Shown: positions 1 to 9,562, counted from the stretch's first letter. The stretch: DNA of 64,000 bases from Sedimenticola sp. (GCA_026985055.1 JALSQZ010000013.1:124001-188000), one strand, 5' to 3'. Numbers and translations are program-made. The notes: generated from the sequence alone by a model not told the origin.

Positions 1-1
1 C

Positions 2-331
2 CCTGTGTACTATCAGAAATGGTACGGCATGAAGCCCACCACGCCCATCATCTCCGGTGGCATGAATGCCCTGCGTCTGCCCGGTTTCTTCGAGAATCTG
101 GGTCACGGCAATGTTATCAACACCGCAGGCGGTGGTTCTTACGGTCATATCGACAGTCCGGCGGCTGGTGCGATTTCCCTGCGCCAGGCCTACGAGTGCT
201 GGAAGGAAGGCGCCGATCCCATCGAATACGCCAAGGAGCACAAGGAATTTGCCCGCGCATTCGAGTCTTTCCCTCACGATGCCGATGCACTGTATCCTGG
301 CTGGAGAGAGAAGCTGGGCGTACACAAGTAA
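2..331 (+). CDS. cbbM: Form II RuBisCO large subunit, C-terminal part
   Basis: The reading frame is open at the left edge and gives the last 109 residues of ribulose-1,5-bisphosphate carboxylase/oxygenase, the CO2-fixing enzyme of the Calvin cycle. The stretch with [17 protein letters not shown] and [12 protein letters not shown] is the phosphate-binding end of the barrel, and the tail ending in [11 protein letters not shown] is typical of the form II enzyme (about 460 residues in full). The gene is cut only by the window boundary. cbbQ and cbbO follow on the same strand. No separate small subunit is expected for form II. Confidence 0.96.
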   Translation, partial: PVYYQKWYGMKPTTPIISGGMNALRLPGFFENLGHGNVINTAGGGSYGHIDSPAAGAISLRQAYECWKEGADPIEYAKEHKEFARAFESFPHDADALYPGWREKLGVHK

Positions 332-360
332 GTTTCCAACCTTACTTTGAGCCAACGGAG

Positions 361-389
361 AGCCCTCGCCCTTGGCGGGGGCTTTCTTG
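361..389 (+). terminator. Hairpin between cbbM and cbbQ
   Basis: A 10-bp stem (AGCCCTCGCC against GGCGGGGGCT, one G-T wobble) closes a 3-base loop 30 bases after the cbbM stop and is followed by a modest T-rich stretch (TTCTTGTT). It could be a leaky terminator or a 3' stabiliser that makes cbbM mRNA more abundant than cbbQO mRNA. The weak T tract argues against full termination. Confidence 0.55.
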
Positions 390-502
390 TTCCGGCGGCT
401 GAAAATGCGGCTGTTTTAATCCCCAATTTATTTCCGTTTATCCTTGCTGAGTGCGTCCGCTAGCATTGAACAGGACAGGAATATCATCAAACAGGTGTGA
501 GC

Positions 503-1312
503 ATGAGCAATATCGACATCGAACAATACAAGATCACTGAAGAGCCTTTCTATCAGCCTTCCGGCAACGAGGTGGCTCAGTATGAGGCCGCCTATGCCGC
601 TCGCCTGCCGGTCATGGTGAAAGGCCCCACAGGCTGCGGAAAGTCCCGTTTCATCGAGTACATGGCCTGGAAACTGGGCAAGCCCATCATCACTGTCGCC
701 TGTAACGAAGACATGACCGCAGCGGATCTGGTGGGGCGTTATCTGCTGGATGCCGACGGCACCCGCTGGCTGGACGGCCCCCTGACCACGGCGGCTCGTA
801 TCGGCGCCATCTGTTATCTGGATGAGGTGGTGGAAGCCCGTCAGGACACCACGGTGGTCATTCACCCCCTGACCGATCACCGGCGCACCCTGCCTCTGGA
901 CAAGAAGGGCGAAGTGGTGAAGGCCCACGAAGATTTTCAGTTGGTGATTTCCTACAACCCCGGTTATCAGAGCCTGATGAAGGATCTCAAGCAATCCACC
1001 AAACAGCGTTTCGTGGGTATGGACTTCGATTATGTGGCAGCGGATCTGGAAGCGAAGATCGTCGCCGAGGAAACCGGTATCGACCCGGAGACTGCCGCCA
1101 AACTGGTACAGGTGGGTGAGGCGGCCCGCAACCTCAAGGGGCATGGTCTGGATGAAGGGATCTCCACCCGCCTGCTGGTGTATGCGGCCAGCCTGATTGC
1201 CAAAGGCATCAGTGCTGGTGACGCCGCACGCATGGCCTTGGTGCGTCCCATCACCGATGATTTCGATATTCGGGATACACTGGACAACGCCATCGATGCG
1301 GTTTTCGCCTGA
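503..1312 (+). CDS. cbbQ: RuBisCO activase ATPase CbbQ
   Basis: CbbQ is a MoxR-type AAA+ ATPase. With CbbO it removes inhibitory sugar phosphates from RuBisCO. The 269-residue protein has Walker A GPTGCGKS at 41-48, Walker B ICYLDE ending at D107-E108, and the full-length AAA+ core with the C-terminal CbbQ region, so it is intact. The ATG at 503 is preferred to the GTG at 497 because AGG at 493-495 is well spaced from it. It lies between cbbM and cbbO, the standard context for the Q2O-type activase, and probably shares a transcript with cbbO (36-base gap). Confidence 0.95.
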   Translation: MSNIDIEQYKITEEPFYQPSGNEVAQYEAAYAARLPVMVKGPTGCGKSRFIEYMAWKLGKPIITVACNEDMTAADLVGRYLLDADGTRWLDGPLTTAARIGAICYLDEVVEARQDTTVVIHPLTDHRRTLPLDKKGEVVKAHEDFQLVISYNPGYQSLMKDLKQSTKQRFVGMDFDYVAADLEAKIVAEETGIDPETAAKLVQVGEAARNLKGHGLDEGISTRLLVYAASLIAKGISAGDAARMALVRPITDDFDIRDTLDNAIDAVFA

Positions 1313-1348
1313 TTCAGGCCGTTGCGGAATGAAGCAGGGGCAGGGCAG

Positions 1349-3571
1349 ATGACGGAAGTAAACTGTAATTACCGGGAAGTGCAGGCGGTGCTGACAGACT
1401 GCCTGGATGAAGTTGAACGGGTACTGAGCGAAAAAGCGCTGAAAGACTTCATCGAAGGTCTGGAACTGCTGTGCATGATGGGGCGAGGCGCCGAACCAGC
1501 ACTGGTGTACATGGAAGAAGCGGCGGAAATCGTCTGCCACAGCAGTGAGAAAATGATTTATCCGGTGGCCAGAACCGCCTACCAGATTTCCCGCAGTCCC
1601 AACGCCAAGGCCATTGTGCCTTTCCTGCAATCCCTGGCGGAGATATCCCGGCGACTCGAAGAGCCGAAGCTGCTGCAGGCTTATCTGGATATCGTGCTGG
1701 AAATGGTGGAACGCACATCCATCTCCATCCACGGCTCTCACGCGACCATGGCCAGTCCGGGTTTGATTCCCTTTCTTGAAAAAGCGCCCGTATTGCTCGG
1801 AGAGCTGACCATCGGCGGGTTGAAGCGCTGGATGGATTATGGCATCGCCCAGCACAGCCATCATCCGGATCATCTGGCGGAGTTTTTCTCCCTGGCTTCC
1901 GCCGACAGCCGTGCAGTGATGCAACGCGAGCGCCATGGCACCCTTCTGGTGGACATGGAAAGGCGCCTGGATCTGTTTGAACTGGCCTTGTGGAAGATCG
2001 ATGCCAGCATTTATCCCTATTCACGCATGCTGGATGAGCGTTCCGATCCGCGTCCGTATTATGACGATCAGGGCATTTTTCTGCCGGATGTCCATGATGA
2101 TCTGGACAATGGCATCACCGGCATGGATCAGTATCGGGCAGCCCTGGCGCACATGGCGGGGCATCGCCGCTGGACAGCGCCGGTATTTGCCGACAACCGC
2201 AGCCCCATGCAGCGTATCGCCATCGAATGTTTCGAGGATTCGCGCATCGAATATCTGCTGATGCAGGAATATCCCGGTCTGCGGCGGATTTTTCAGGCAT
2301 TGCACCCGGTTCCCGTGGAGGATGAATGTGATGATGAACGCGAGTCCTGCGTGCGCCATCGCCTGACCATGCTTTCCCGCGCCATACTCGATCCCGATCA
2401 CGGTTATCGCAATCCGCTTATTCTGGACTTTGTCCAACAGTTTCATGCCATCATGGAGAAAGGCGAGACCACGACCATGGATATGGAAATGCTGGGTATT
2501 CAGTTCATGGCCAGGAGCCGCCGTCAATCGGATGCTCTGCCCAATGTGTGGTTCAAAGATACGGAAATCAGCTACCGGGACGACAACCGCAATCTCTGGC
2601 AGTTCTACGAACTGGACGATGACGAAGATTTTCATGTCGAACCCACCGAACTGGAAGAAACCGAGCCGGACGATGCCTTGCCGCCACGACATTATCCGGA
2701 ATGGGATTATGTCACTCAGACCTACCGGCCGGACTGGGCCAGCGTCTATGAAACCCTGCACCCCTCGAAGGATGCCGCCTACATCGATGCGCTGCTGCGC
2801 AAGCATGATCGTCTGGCCAAGCAGATCAAACGCATGCTGGATCTGCTCAAACCGCAAAACTATCAGCGCATTCGTTATCAGGAAGAAGGCAGCGAACTGG
2901 ATCTGGATATTGCCATTCGCTCGCTGATCGATTTCAAGAGCGGGCATGATCCCGATCCACGAATCAACATCAGCCACAAGCACAATGACCGCAATATCGC
3001 AGTGACCATTCTGCTGGATCTGTCCGAATCATTGTCCCAGCCCGTGGGCAATACCGGTCAGAGCCTGTTGGAACTGGAGCAGGAGGCGGTTTCCCTGCTG
3101 GCCTGGGCCATCGAACAACTGGGCGACAAGTTCTCCATTGCCGGCTTTCACTCCAACACCCGCCACGAAGTGCGTTACTACCATATCAAGGGCTTCAGTG
3201 AAGGCTGGAACATGGATGTAAAAGGACGGCTGGCGGCCATGGGGGCAGGCTACTCAACCCGCATGGGCGCAGCCATGCGTCACGCGGCGCATTATCTGGA
3301 GCATCAGAAATCCGACAAGAAGCTGTTACTGGTCATAACCGATGGGGAACCGGCGGATATCGATGTGCGGGACGAAAAACATCTTATTGAAGATTCGCGC
3401 ATGGCCGTGCGTGAGCTGGATCAGCTGGGCATCTACAGCTATTGCATCAACCTCGACCCCAAGGCAGATGAGTATGTGGCGGACATCTTTGGCAACCAGT
3501 ATTCCATCATCGACAAGCTCGAAAGCCTGCCGGAGAAACTGCCCAAGCTGTTTCTGTCGCTGACAAAATAG
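1349..3571 (+). CDS. cbbO: RuBisCO activation protein CbbO (VWA domain)
   Basis: CbbO is the adaptor that docks the CbbQ hexamer on RuBisCO. This 740-residue protein has the long helical N-terminal region of the family and a C-terminal von Willebrand A domain with an intact MIDAS motif DLSES starting at D557 and a later TDGEPAD loop. An acidic linker (DDDEDFHVEPTELEE) lies before the VWA domain. The ATG at 1349 follows a strong AGGGG ribosome site at 1336-1340. An in-frame TTG at 1322 is less likely. Confidence 0.94.
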   Translation: MTEVNCNYREVQAVLTDCLDEVERVLSEKALKDFIEGLELLCMMGRGAEPALVYMEEAAEIVCHSSEKMIYPVARTAYQISRSPNAKAIVPFLQSLAEISRRLEEPKLLQAYLDIVLEMVERTSISIHGSHATMASPGLIPFLEKAPVLLGELTIGGLKRWMDYGIAQHSHHPDHLAEFFSLASADSRAVMQRERHGTLLVDMERRLDLFELALWKIDASIYPYSRMLDERSDPRPYYDDQGIFLPDVHDDLDNGITGMDQYRAALAHMAGHRRWTAPVFADNRSPMQRIAIECFEDSRIEYLLMQEYPGLRRIFQALHPVPVEDECDDERESCVRHRLTMLSRAILDPDHGYRNPLILDFVQQFHAIMEKGETTTMDMEMLGIQFMARSRRQSDALPNVWFKDTEISYRDDNRNLWQFYELDDDEDFHVEPTELEETEPDDALPPRHYPEWDYVTQTYRPDWASVYETLHPSKDAAYIDALLRKHDRLAKQIKRMLDLLKPQNYQRIRYQEEGSELDLDIAIRSLIDFKSGHDPDPRINISHKHNDRNIAVTILLDLSESLSQPVGNTGQSLLELEQEAVSLLAWAIEQLGDKFSIAGFHSNTRHEVRYYHIKGFSEGWNMDVKGRLAAMGAGYSTRMGAAMRHAAHYLEHQKSDKKLLLVITDGEPADIDVRDEKHLIEDSRMAVRELDQLGIYSYCINLDPKADEYVADIFGNQYSIIDKLESLPEKLPKLFLSLTK

Positions 3572-3576
3572 AACGC

Positions 3577-3599
3577 TCCTCAAAAAATCGGAATGCCCA
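3577..3599 (-). repeat. Short relic of the 151-bp hairpin repeat
   Basis: About 22 bases (CTCCTCAAAAAATCGGAATG and onward) resemble the end hairpin of the inverted repeat copy at 43262 (CTCGAAAAATCGGGATGCCC). The rest of the element is missing. The match is short, so it may be chance. Confidence 0.35.
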
Positions 3600-3666
3600 T
3601 GTAAGCCGAAAAAAACCTTTGACAACTGTGCCATCAGGGATAATACTGGCTTCCAGTGAAATACAA

Positions 3667-3680
3667 ACCGACCGGTCTGT
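3667..3680. promoter_or_regulatory. Probable TetR operator before the regulator gene
   Basis: ACCGACCGGTCTGT is a near-perfect dyad placed 3 bases before the start codon of the TetR gene. A very similar dyad (ACCGACAGGTCGGT) precedes the next gene at 4365. TetR regulators commonly bind such sites to repress their own gene and a target, so autoregulation is inferred. Confidence 0.7.
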
Positions 3681-3683
3681 AAT

Positions 3684-4319
3684 ATGACATTGTCCGATAA
3701 AGCCCTGGCGACAAGACAACGTATTCTGAGCGCGGCGACCGAGCTGTTTTACCAGCACGGTTATCACGCTACGGGACTGGACAAGATCATACGCCAGGCA
3801 GGCGTGACCAAGGGAAATTTCTACTACCATTTCGCCAGCAAGGAAGAGCTTGCCGTTGCCACCCTCGACTGGCAGTTTGAAAAAATTTCCCGGGAAATCC
3901 GGGAGCAGGTGCTGGACAAGGACAGACGTCCTCTGGACACCTTGTTCGTACTCCTGGAATACATGGCCAGCAGGCAGAAAATGCAGTATGAAGACGGGCA
4001 TATCCGTGGTTGCTATTTCGGGAATTTCACCCTGGAACTCAGCACCCTCAGCCAGTCAGTGCGCACGGAGGTCAACGGGATTTTTCGCCGTTATCTGGAG
4101 ATGATCGAATCGCTGCTGACCCAGGCTCAATCAGCGGGGCAGGTAGCCTCGGACCTCGATCCGCACAGCTTTGCAGCCATCATCCTGGGGCAGGTTGAAG
4201 GGGCCATCCTCCTCGACAAGGCCAACCAGAAACCCGAACAATTCGATGCAAGTATTGATTTCATCAGGCAGTGCCTGAATCCTAAAACATTGGGGCCTGG
4301 TCATATTGAGGTTCCATGA
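3684..4319 (+). CDS. TetR/AcrR family transcriptional regulator
   Basis: The 211-residue protein has a typical TetR helix-turn-helix at about 10-55 (TRQRILSAATELF, then VTKGNFYYHFASKEEL). The ligand domain contains GCYFGNFTLELS, a pattern seen in NemR/AcuR-like regulators of reactive electrophiles or redox stress; the specific ligand is unknown. It starts immediately after a palindromic operator, and the same operator type lies before the adjacent AhpD-like gene, so it most likely represses both. Confidence 0.88.
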   Translation: MTLSDKALATRQRILSAATELFYQHGYHATGLDKIIRQAGVTKGNFYYHFASKEELAVATLDWQFEKISREIREQVLDKDRRPLDTLFVLLEYMASRQKMQYEDGHIRGCYFGNFTLELSTLSQSVRTEVNGIFRRYLEMIESLLTQAQSAGQVASDLDPHSFAAIILGQVEGAILLDKANQKPEQFDASIDFIRQCLNPKTLGPGHIEVP

Positions 4320-4364
4320 TGGGTGGCTATGGAGGTGCAGCCATTTTTTTAACCACAAAAACAG

Positions 4365-4378
4365 ACCGACAGGTCGGT
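4365..4378. promoter_or_regulatory. Probable TetR operator before the AhpD-like gene
   Basis: ACCGACAGGTCGGT is an inverted repeat matching the site at 3667-3680 at nearly all positions. It lies 22 bases before the start of the carboxymuconolactone-decarboxylase-family gene, in a gene-free stretch. Confidence 0.7.
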
Positions 4379-4400
4379 ATTAAATAACAGGAGAACAACT

Positions 4401-4949
4401 ATGACCACAAATGTACTGATCAATCCAACCATACCCGACGCTGATCAGAAGCGGGTAAGTGCAATTTTCGATAGTATTGAATCCCACCTGGGTTTCGTGC
4501 CCGCAGGACTGAAACTGTACAGCATCAGTCCGCCATTACTGGAAGCTTTCGTGGGGACGGTCGGGTATTTCATGTCCCATGAGCGATTGAGCCAAAAACT
4601 GCTGGCATTTATACGCTATTTGGTGTCTTCTGACGCTAACTGCCATTTTTGCATTGACTTCAATTCGGCACTATTGATGAATATGGGGGTGACGGCAGAT
4701 CAACTGGAGGCGGCTCGAATCGAGCCGGATCTTGCCCCTCTGGAAAGTGGTGAGAAGACCCTGCTGAAGATCGCCCTGGCTGCCATTGACCAGCCTGAGG
4801 CGGTGACAGATGCTGACATCGAGTCTGCCAGAGCCCAGGGCTATGGTGAGCGGGATGTGTTCGATGCGGTAGTCATTGCTGCAAACAACAAGGCTTTTAC
4901 CCATGTATTGCGAACATTCAAGGTAGAAGACCAGGCGGCATTTGCCTGA
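4401..4949 (+). CDS. AhpD-like / carboxymuconolactone decarboxylase family protein
   Basis: This 182-residue helical protein matches the AhpD-like peroxidase-related group. The CxxC pair C81-C84 (CHFC, followed by IDFN) sits where AhpD proteins carry their redox-active cysteines. A role in peroxide or electrophile reduction is inferred from family and from the upstream TetR gene. A good ribosome site (AGGAG at about 4390) precedes the ATG, and a putative operator lies just upstream. No substrate can be assigned. Confidence 0.85.
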   Translation: MTTNVLINPTIPDADQKRVSAIFDSIESHLGFVPAGLKLYSISPPLLEAFVGTVGYFMSHERLSQKLLAFIRYLVSSDANCHFCIDFNSALLMNMGVTADQLEAARIEPDLAPLESGEKTLLKIALAAIDQPEAVTDADIESARAQGYGERDVFDAVVIAANNKAFTHVLRTFKVEDQAAFA

Positions 4950-5103
4950 GAATGCTGCGCAAGGGTTGCACCAGGATTCGGCCTGTTTTTGGTTGCTAGC
5001 AGTACATTGCCGGTTACGGGATTGCGAATACGGAAGTTTACACGAAAGTAGGGCATAATACGCGTTTTTCCTTGATCCGCCCGCAGGGGCGAAGAAGCAG
5101 CCT

Positions 5104-5598
5104 ATGCAAGCACTGGTTGGCGTCATCATGGGTTCCAGTTCGGACTGGGAGACCATGCGTCATGCAACAGAAACACTGGAGAAACTGGGAATTTCTTTTG
5201 AAAAGGAAGTGGTTTCCGCACACCGGACACCGGACAAGTTGTTCCACTATGCCGAGCAGGCCCGTGAGCGGGGCATCGAAGTAATCATTGCCGGCGCTGG
5301 CGGAGCCGCGCATCTGCCGGGCATGGTGGCGGCCAAGACCAGTTTGCCCGTGCTGGGAGTTCCTGTGCAGTCCAAGGCGCTCAATGGCATGGACTCTTTG
5401 CTTTCCATCGCCCAGATGCCGGCGGGCATCCCCGTGGGCACACTTGCCATCGGTCGGGCCGGGGCGGTCAATGCGGCTTTGTTCGCCGCCGCCATTCTCG
5501 GAAATCAGCACGCCGGTATTCGACAAGCACTCGATGCGTTCCGCGCGGAACAGACCCGTAGCGTGCTGGAAAATCCGGATCCTGCCGCCGACTCATGA
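5104..5598 (+). CDS. purE: N5-carboxyaminoimidazole ribonucleotide mutase
   Basis: Class I PurE converts N5-CAIR to CAIR in purine synthesis. The 164-residue protein has the signature GSSSDW near residue 10, SAHRTPD near 39-45 (catalytic His) and [11 protein letters not shown]. Its stop overlaps the purK start by 4 bases (ATGA), so the pair is co-translated. Confidence 0.97.
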   Translation: MQALVGVIMGSSSDWETMRHATETLEKLGISFEKEVVSAHRTPDKLFHYAEQARERGIEVIIAGAGGAAHLPGMVAAKTSLPVLGVPVQSKALNGMDSLLSIAQMPAGIPVGTLAIGRAGAVNAALFAAAILGNQHAGIRQALDAFRAEQTRSVLENPDPAADS

Positions 5599-6671
5599 AG
5601 ATCGGGATTCTCGGGGGAGGGCAACTGGCTCGAATGCTAGCCCTGGCCGGTTATCCACTTGGTCTGGATTTCGTGGTGCTGGAGCCGGCGAAAGATGCCT
5701 GCGCGGCGCCTCTTGCCGTTCATCTGCAGGCGGACTATGACGATCCGGATGCGCTGAGGCTTCTCGCGCAACAGACGGACCTGGTCACCTACGAATTTGA
5801 AAGCGTACCGGCAAGCGCGGTAGAGCAGCTTGGCGCGGAACTTCCCGTCTATCCTCCCGCCAGTGCGCTGGCAACTGCCCGGGACCGGAACAATGAAAAG
5901 ACCCTGTTTCGTGAGCTGGGTATAGAAACGGCGCCTTTCGCCGAGGTGCATGACCTGGCCAGTCTGCAACAGGCGGTTAACAGCCTGGGCCTGCCAGCCA
6001 TACTCAAGACCCGAACCCTTGGCTATGACGGCAAGGGTCAGCAGGTGATTCGGCCGGGTGATGATTTGGCCGCTGCCTGGGATGCCATTGGCGCGGTGCC
6101 GGCAATTCTGGAAGGTCTGGTGAAGTTTGATCGTGAAGTCTCCATCATCGCGGTACGCAGTGTTTCCGGAGAACTGGCTTTTTATCCGTTGGCGGAAAAC
6201 CGGCATCAGGAAGGCATTCTGCATCAATCCATTTGTCTGCGTGAAGATTCCCATCAACCTCTTGCGCAAGATTATGCCCGGCGGGTGCTGGAAAGACTCG
6301 ATTATGTGGGTGTGCTGGCCATCGAGTTTTTTCAGGTCGGTGAACACTTGCTGGCGAATGAAATGGCGCCGCGAGTACATAATTCCGGTCACTGGAGCAT
6401 TGAAGGGGCCGAGACCAGCCAGTTTGAAAATCATCTGCGCGCAATTCTGGATCTGCCCCTGGGCAGCGCCAGTCCCGTGGGGCATGCCGCGATGCTGAAT
6501 CTGATCGGAACCCTGCCGGACAGGCAGGCCTTGCTCGCGCTGGAGAATGCGCATTTGCATTTGTATGGAAAAGCGCCTCGCCCTGGGCGGAAAATTGGCC
6601 ACCTGACCTTCAGGGAAAGCTCGCGGGAAAAGCTTGGGACGCGTCTGGCGCAGGCAAATAAATTACTTTAG
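5595..6671 (+). CDS. purK: N5-carboxyaminoimidazole ribonucleotide synthase
   Basis: PurK is the ATP-grasp enzyme that carboxylates AIR with bicarbonate to give N5-CAIR for PurE. The 358-residue protein starts with the usual [12 protein letters not shown], has [12 protein letters not shown] in the ATP-grasp region and the metal/ATP region [13 protein letters not shown]. Length is normal. It forms an operon with purE. Confidence 0.97.
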   Translation: MKIGILGGGQLARMLALAGYPLGLDFVVLEPAKDACAAPLAVHLQADYDDPDALRLLAQQTDLVTYEFESVPASAVEQLGAELPVYPPASALATARDRNNEKTLFRELGIETAPFAEVHDLASLQQAVNSLGLPAILKTRTLGYDGKGQQVIRPGDDLAAAWDAIGAVPAILEGLVKFDREVSIIAVRSVSGELAFYPLAENRHQEGILHQSICLREDSHQPLAQDYARRVLERLDYVGVLAIEFFQVGEHLLANEMAPRVHNSGHWSIEGAETSQFENHLRAILDLPLGSASPVGHAAMLNLIGTLPDRQALLALENAHLHLYGKAPRPGRKIGHLTFRESSREKLGTRLAQANKLL

Positions 6672-6705
6672 AAATAAATAATAACTATTTGAAATCATAT
6701 ATTAT

Positions 6706-7701
6706 ATGTCTGAGATGATTTGGTTTTTTCTGGCCCTGATCAGCGGTTTGACCGTGCTTGTCTGGAGTGCTGATCGCTTTGTGGCCGGCGCTGCCGGTCT
6801 TGCCAGAGCCTTGGGGGTTTCCACCCTCATCATCGGCTTGACCATCGTGGCTTTCGGCACTTCTGCTCCAGAAATGCTGGTTTCGGCAGTGGCGGCTCTG
6901 CAGGGAAATGCCGGCCTGGCTATCGGTAATGCCATTGGTTCCAATATTGCGAATATGGCGTTGGTGCTTGGCGTCACCGCCCTAATCGCTCCCCTGGTTG
7001 TGCATTCGAACACCCTGAATCGGGAATTTCCCCTCATGCTGGTGGTCATGGTCGTGGCTCTTGGATTGCTCTGGAATGGTCTGTTGTCGCGCCTGGACGG
7101 GTTGATATTGCTTGGCGGGATGGTGGCGGTGGTAGTCTGGACCATACATCTGGCGCGTACCAGCAGCGTGGAAGACCCCCTCATCGAGGAACTTGCCGAA
7201 GAGATCCCCGCACACATGCCCAAGGGCCAAGCCTGGTGGTTGCTGGTGTCGGGCCTGGCGCTGCTGCTGCTCAGCTCCAAACTGCTGGTATGGGGAGCGG
7301 TCGGGATCGCCCAGTATTATGGGGTAAGTGATCTGGTGATCGGTCTTACCATTGTTGCCATAGGCACTTCTTTGCCGGAACTGGCGGCATCGGTGATGGC
7401 TGCGCGCAAGAATGAACATGATATTGCGGTGGGGAATGTGGTGGGGTCCAATCTTTTCAACATCCTGGCGGTACTGGGCATCGCCGGAAGCATAGCGCCG
7501 ACAGAGGTGGATCCAGCGGTTCTTTACAGGGACTTTCCCCTCATGTTGATTCTGTCCATGGCCCTGTATCTCATGGCGCGGGGCTTCAGCCGCGAGGGAC
7601 ATGGGATTATCCGGCGCTGGGCGGGATTGCTGCTGTTGCTCGTATTTCTGGGGTATCAGACCAGTCTGTTCATGACGCTGGCAGGCAAGAGCGCTGCCTG
7701 A
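6706..7701 (+). CDS. yrbG: Calcium/sodium antiporter, YrbG family
   Basis: The 331-residue inner-membrane protein has the two alpha repeats of the CaCA exchanger superfamily: VAFGTSAPE near 48-56 and VAIGTSLPE in the second half, each followed by a GNxxGSN motif (GNAIGSN, GNVVGSN). About ten hydrophobic segments are visible. It should exchange Ca2+ (or another cation) for Na+. No clear ribosome site precedes the ATG at 6706 in the AT-rich leader; an ATG at 6715 is a possible alternative. Confidence 0.93.
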   Translation: MSEMIWFFLALISGLTVLVWSADRFVAGAAGLARALGVSTLIIGLTIVAFGTSAPEMLVSAVAALQGNAGLAIGNAIGSNIANMALVLGVTALIAPLVVHSNTLNREFPLMLVVMVVALGLLWNGLLSRLDGLILLGGMVAVVVWTIHLARTSSVEDPLIEELAEEIPAHMPKGQAWWLLVSGLALLLLSSKLLVWGAVGIAQYYGVSDLVIGLTIVAIGTSLPELAASVMAARKNEHDIAVGNVVGSNLFNILAVLGIAGSIAPTEVDPAVLYRDFPLMLILSMALYLMARGFSREGHGIIRRWAGLLLLLVFLGYQTSLFMTLAGKSAA

Positions 7702-7761
7702 GGTGGCGCAAGCGCTTTTTCGCTATAATCGAAAATCCGTGTGCTGGAAATCGTCCGATTC

Positions 7762-8127
7762 ATGAAACCTCTGGAACATTTGCTCGAACTCTTCATGTTC
7801 AATGCCCGCTGGCTGTTGGCGCCGTTCTATGTCGGGATGATCATTGTTTTTGCCGGGTATGAGAACTTCGTGTCGCGTATCGATGTGGCAGATCATATAG
7901 ACAGGCCGAGCTGGATGGGCAAGGTCGGCTTTACCGACCTCAAGATCAAGCTCATTGGTTCCATCGTGGCGATTTCCGGTATCGAGTTGCTGAAATTGTT
8001 TGTCACTGTCGGTGAGCCTGTCGCACAGCAGGAATTGATCTGGAAGGTGGTTATTCATGCCACTTTGGTGATATCCGGCGTGCTGTTTGCGCTCATGGAC
8101 AGAATTGGCGGCAAAACGCCCCATTGA
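7762..8127 (+). CDS. YqhA-like membrane protein (TIGR00645 family), internally shortened
   Basis: The ends match the YqhA family: FNARWLLAPFY at the start, then FAGYENFVSRID, PSWMGKVGFTDLKIKLIGSIVAISGIELL in pieces, and the IIHATLVISGVLFALMDR-type tail. About 48 residues that normally lie between RWLLAPxYxG and the GYENFVS motif (end of TM1, loop, most of TM2) are absent, giving 121 instead of about 164 residues. The frame is kept. A TATAAT box lies at 7724-7729. A GTG at 7741 could be an earlier start, but the ATG at 7762 aligns better with relatives. The function of the family is unknown. Confidence 0.8.
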   Translation: MKPLEHLLELFMFNARWLLAPFYVGMIIVFAGYENFVSRIDVADHIDRPSWMGKVGFTDLKIKLIGSIVAISGIELLKLFVTVGEPVAQQELIWKVVIHATLVISGVLFALMDRIGGKTPH

Positions 8128-8143
8128 CACAGGTAATACCATC

Positions 8144-9562
8144 ATGTTGCGAAAGATACTGGTAGCCAATCGGGGCGAGATTGCCGTAAGGGTAATCCGC
8201 GCCTGTGCGGAAATGGGCATACGCTCGGTGGCGATCTATACCGAAGCCGACAGGTACAGCCTGCATGTAAAGAAAGCGGATGAGGCATACAGCATTGGCG
8301 AAGATCCCGTGGCGGGATATCTGAATATTCACCGAATCGTCAACCTCGCGGTGCAGGCCGGTTGCGATGCCGTCCATCCGGGTTACGGGTTTTTGTCGGA
8401 GAATGCGGATTTTGCCGCGGCCTGTGAACGCCGGGGAATTACCTTCATCGGTCCCAGCGCCGATGTCATTCGACGCATGGGTGACAAGACCGAGGCGCGC
8501 AAGGCGATGATCGCGGCAGGTGTACCGGTGACTCCGGGCACCGAGGAAAATCTGACCGGTCTGGAAGAGGCGCTGGAAGTGGCGCAGCGTATTGGCTATC
8601 CGGTAATGCTCAAGGCCACCTCAGGTGGCGGCGGGCGCGGTATCCGCCGCTGTGACAGCGAGGAAGACCTGCGCAAGAATTATGAGCGGGTCATTTCCGA
8701 AGCAACAAAGGCCTTTGGCCGCGCTGAAGTGTTCATGGAAAAATGCGTGGTCAATCCCCGGCATATCGAGTTGCAGGTGCTGGCGGACAGTCATGGCAAC
8801 TGCATTCATCTGTATGAGCGGGACTGTTCCATTCAGCGGCGCAATCAGAAGCTCATCGAGATTGCCCCGTCTCCGCAGCTCGACGAAGGGCAGCGCCAGT
8901 ACCTTGGGGGGCTCGCGGTGATTGCCGCCAAGGCGGTAGGTTATGAGAGTGCCGGAACCGTGGAGTTTCTCATGGATGAGAATGACCGTTTCTATTTCAT
9001 GGAAATGAATACCCGGGTGCAGGTGGAGCACACCATCTCCGAAACCATTACCGGAGTGGACATCATCGAAGAGCAGATTCGCGTGGCCGCGGGCCTCAAG
9101 CTGCGTTTCAAGCAGCATGAGATACAGCGCCGGGGATTTGCCATCCAGTTCCGGGTGAATGCGGAAGATCCCAAGAACAACTTCCTGCCCAGTTTCGGGC
9201 GGATTTCCCGCTACTATGCTCCGGGGGGACCCGGGGTGCGCACGGATACCGCCATCTATACGGGGTATACCATTCCACCCTATTTTGATTCCATGATCGC
9301 CAAGGTCATTGTTTGGGCCTTGACCTGGGAGGATGCCATCGCCCGGGGCGAAAGGGCCTTGCGCGACATGGAAGTGCATGGCATTCGAACCACCAAGGCC
9401 TATTACCTGGAGATCATGCACCACCCGGATTTTCGGCGGGCCAACTTCACCACTTCTTTCGTCGAGGATCATCCTGAACTCACGGAATACACAGAAAAAC
9501 TGTGCAAGAGCGATGTCGCCGCCGCCCTGGCGGTAGCCGTGGCCGCGCATGCCGGTTTGTAG
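8144..9562 (+). CDS. pycA: Pyruvate carboxylase subunit A (biotin carboxylase)
   Basis: The 472-residue protein is a biotin carboxylase: start MLRKILVANRGEIAVRVIRA, ATP-binding loop KATSGGGGRGIR, EMNTRVQVEHTISE and the catalytic ERDCSIQRRNQK region. It is AccC-like, but the next gene encodes a carboxyltransferase with a biotin domain. The pair therefore fits two-subunit pyruvate carboxylase (pyruvate to oxaloacetate) rather than acetyl-CoA carboxylase. The ATG at 8144 follows AGGTAA at 8131-8136. Confidence 0.92.
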   Translation: MLRKILVANRGEIAVRVIRACAEMGIRSVAIYTEADRYSLHVKKADEAYSIGEDPVAGYLNIHRIVNLAVQAGCDAVHPGYGFLSENADFAAACERRGITFIGPSADVIRRMGDKTEARKAMIAAGVPVTPGTEENLTGLEEALEVAQRIGYPVMLKATSGGGGRGIRRCDSEEDLRKNYERVISEATKAFGRAEVFMEKCVVNPRHIELQVLADSHGNCIHLYERDCSIQRRNQKLIEIAPSPQLDEGQRQYLGGLAVIAAKAVGYESAGTVEFLMDENDRFYFMEMNTRVQVEHTISETITGVDIIEEQIRVAAGLKLRFKQHEIQRRGFAIQFRVNAEDPKNNFLPSFGRISRYYAPGGPGVRTDTAIYTGYTIPPYFDSMIAKVIVWALTWEDAIARGERALRDMEVHGIRTTKAYYLEIMHHPDFRRANFTTSFVEDHPELTEYTEKLCKSDVAAALAVAVAAHAGL

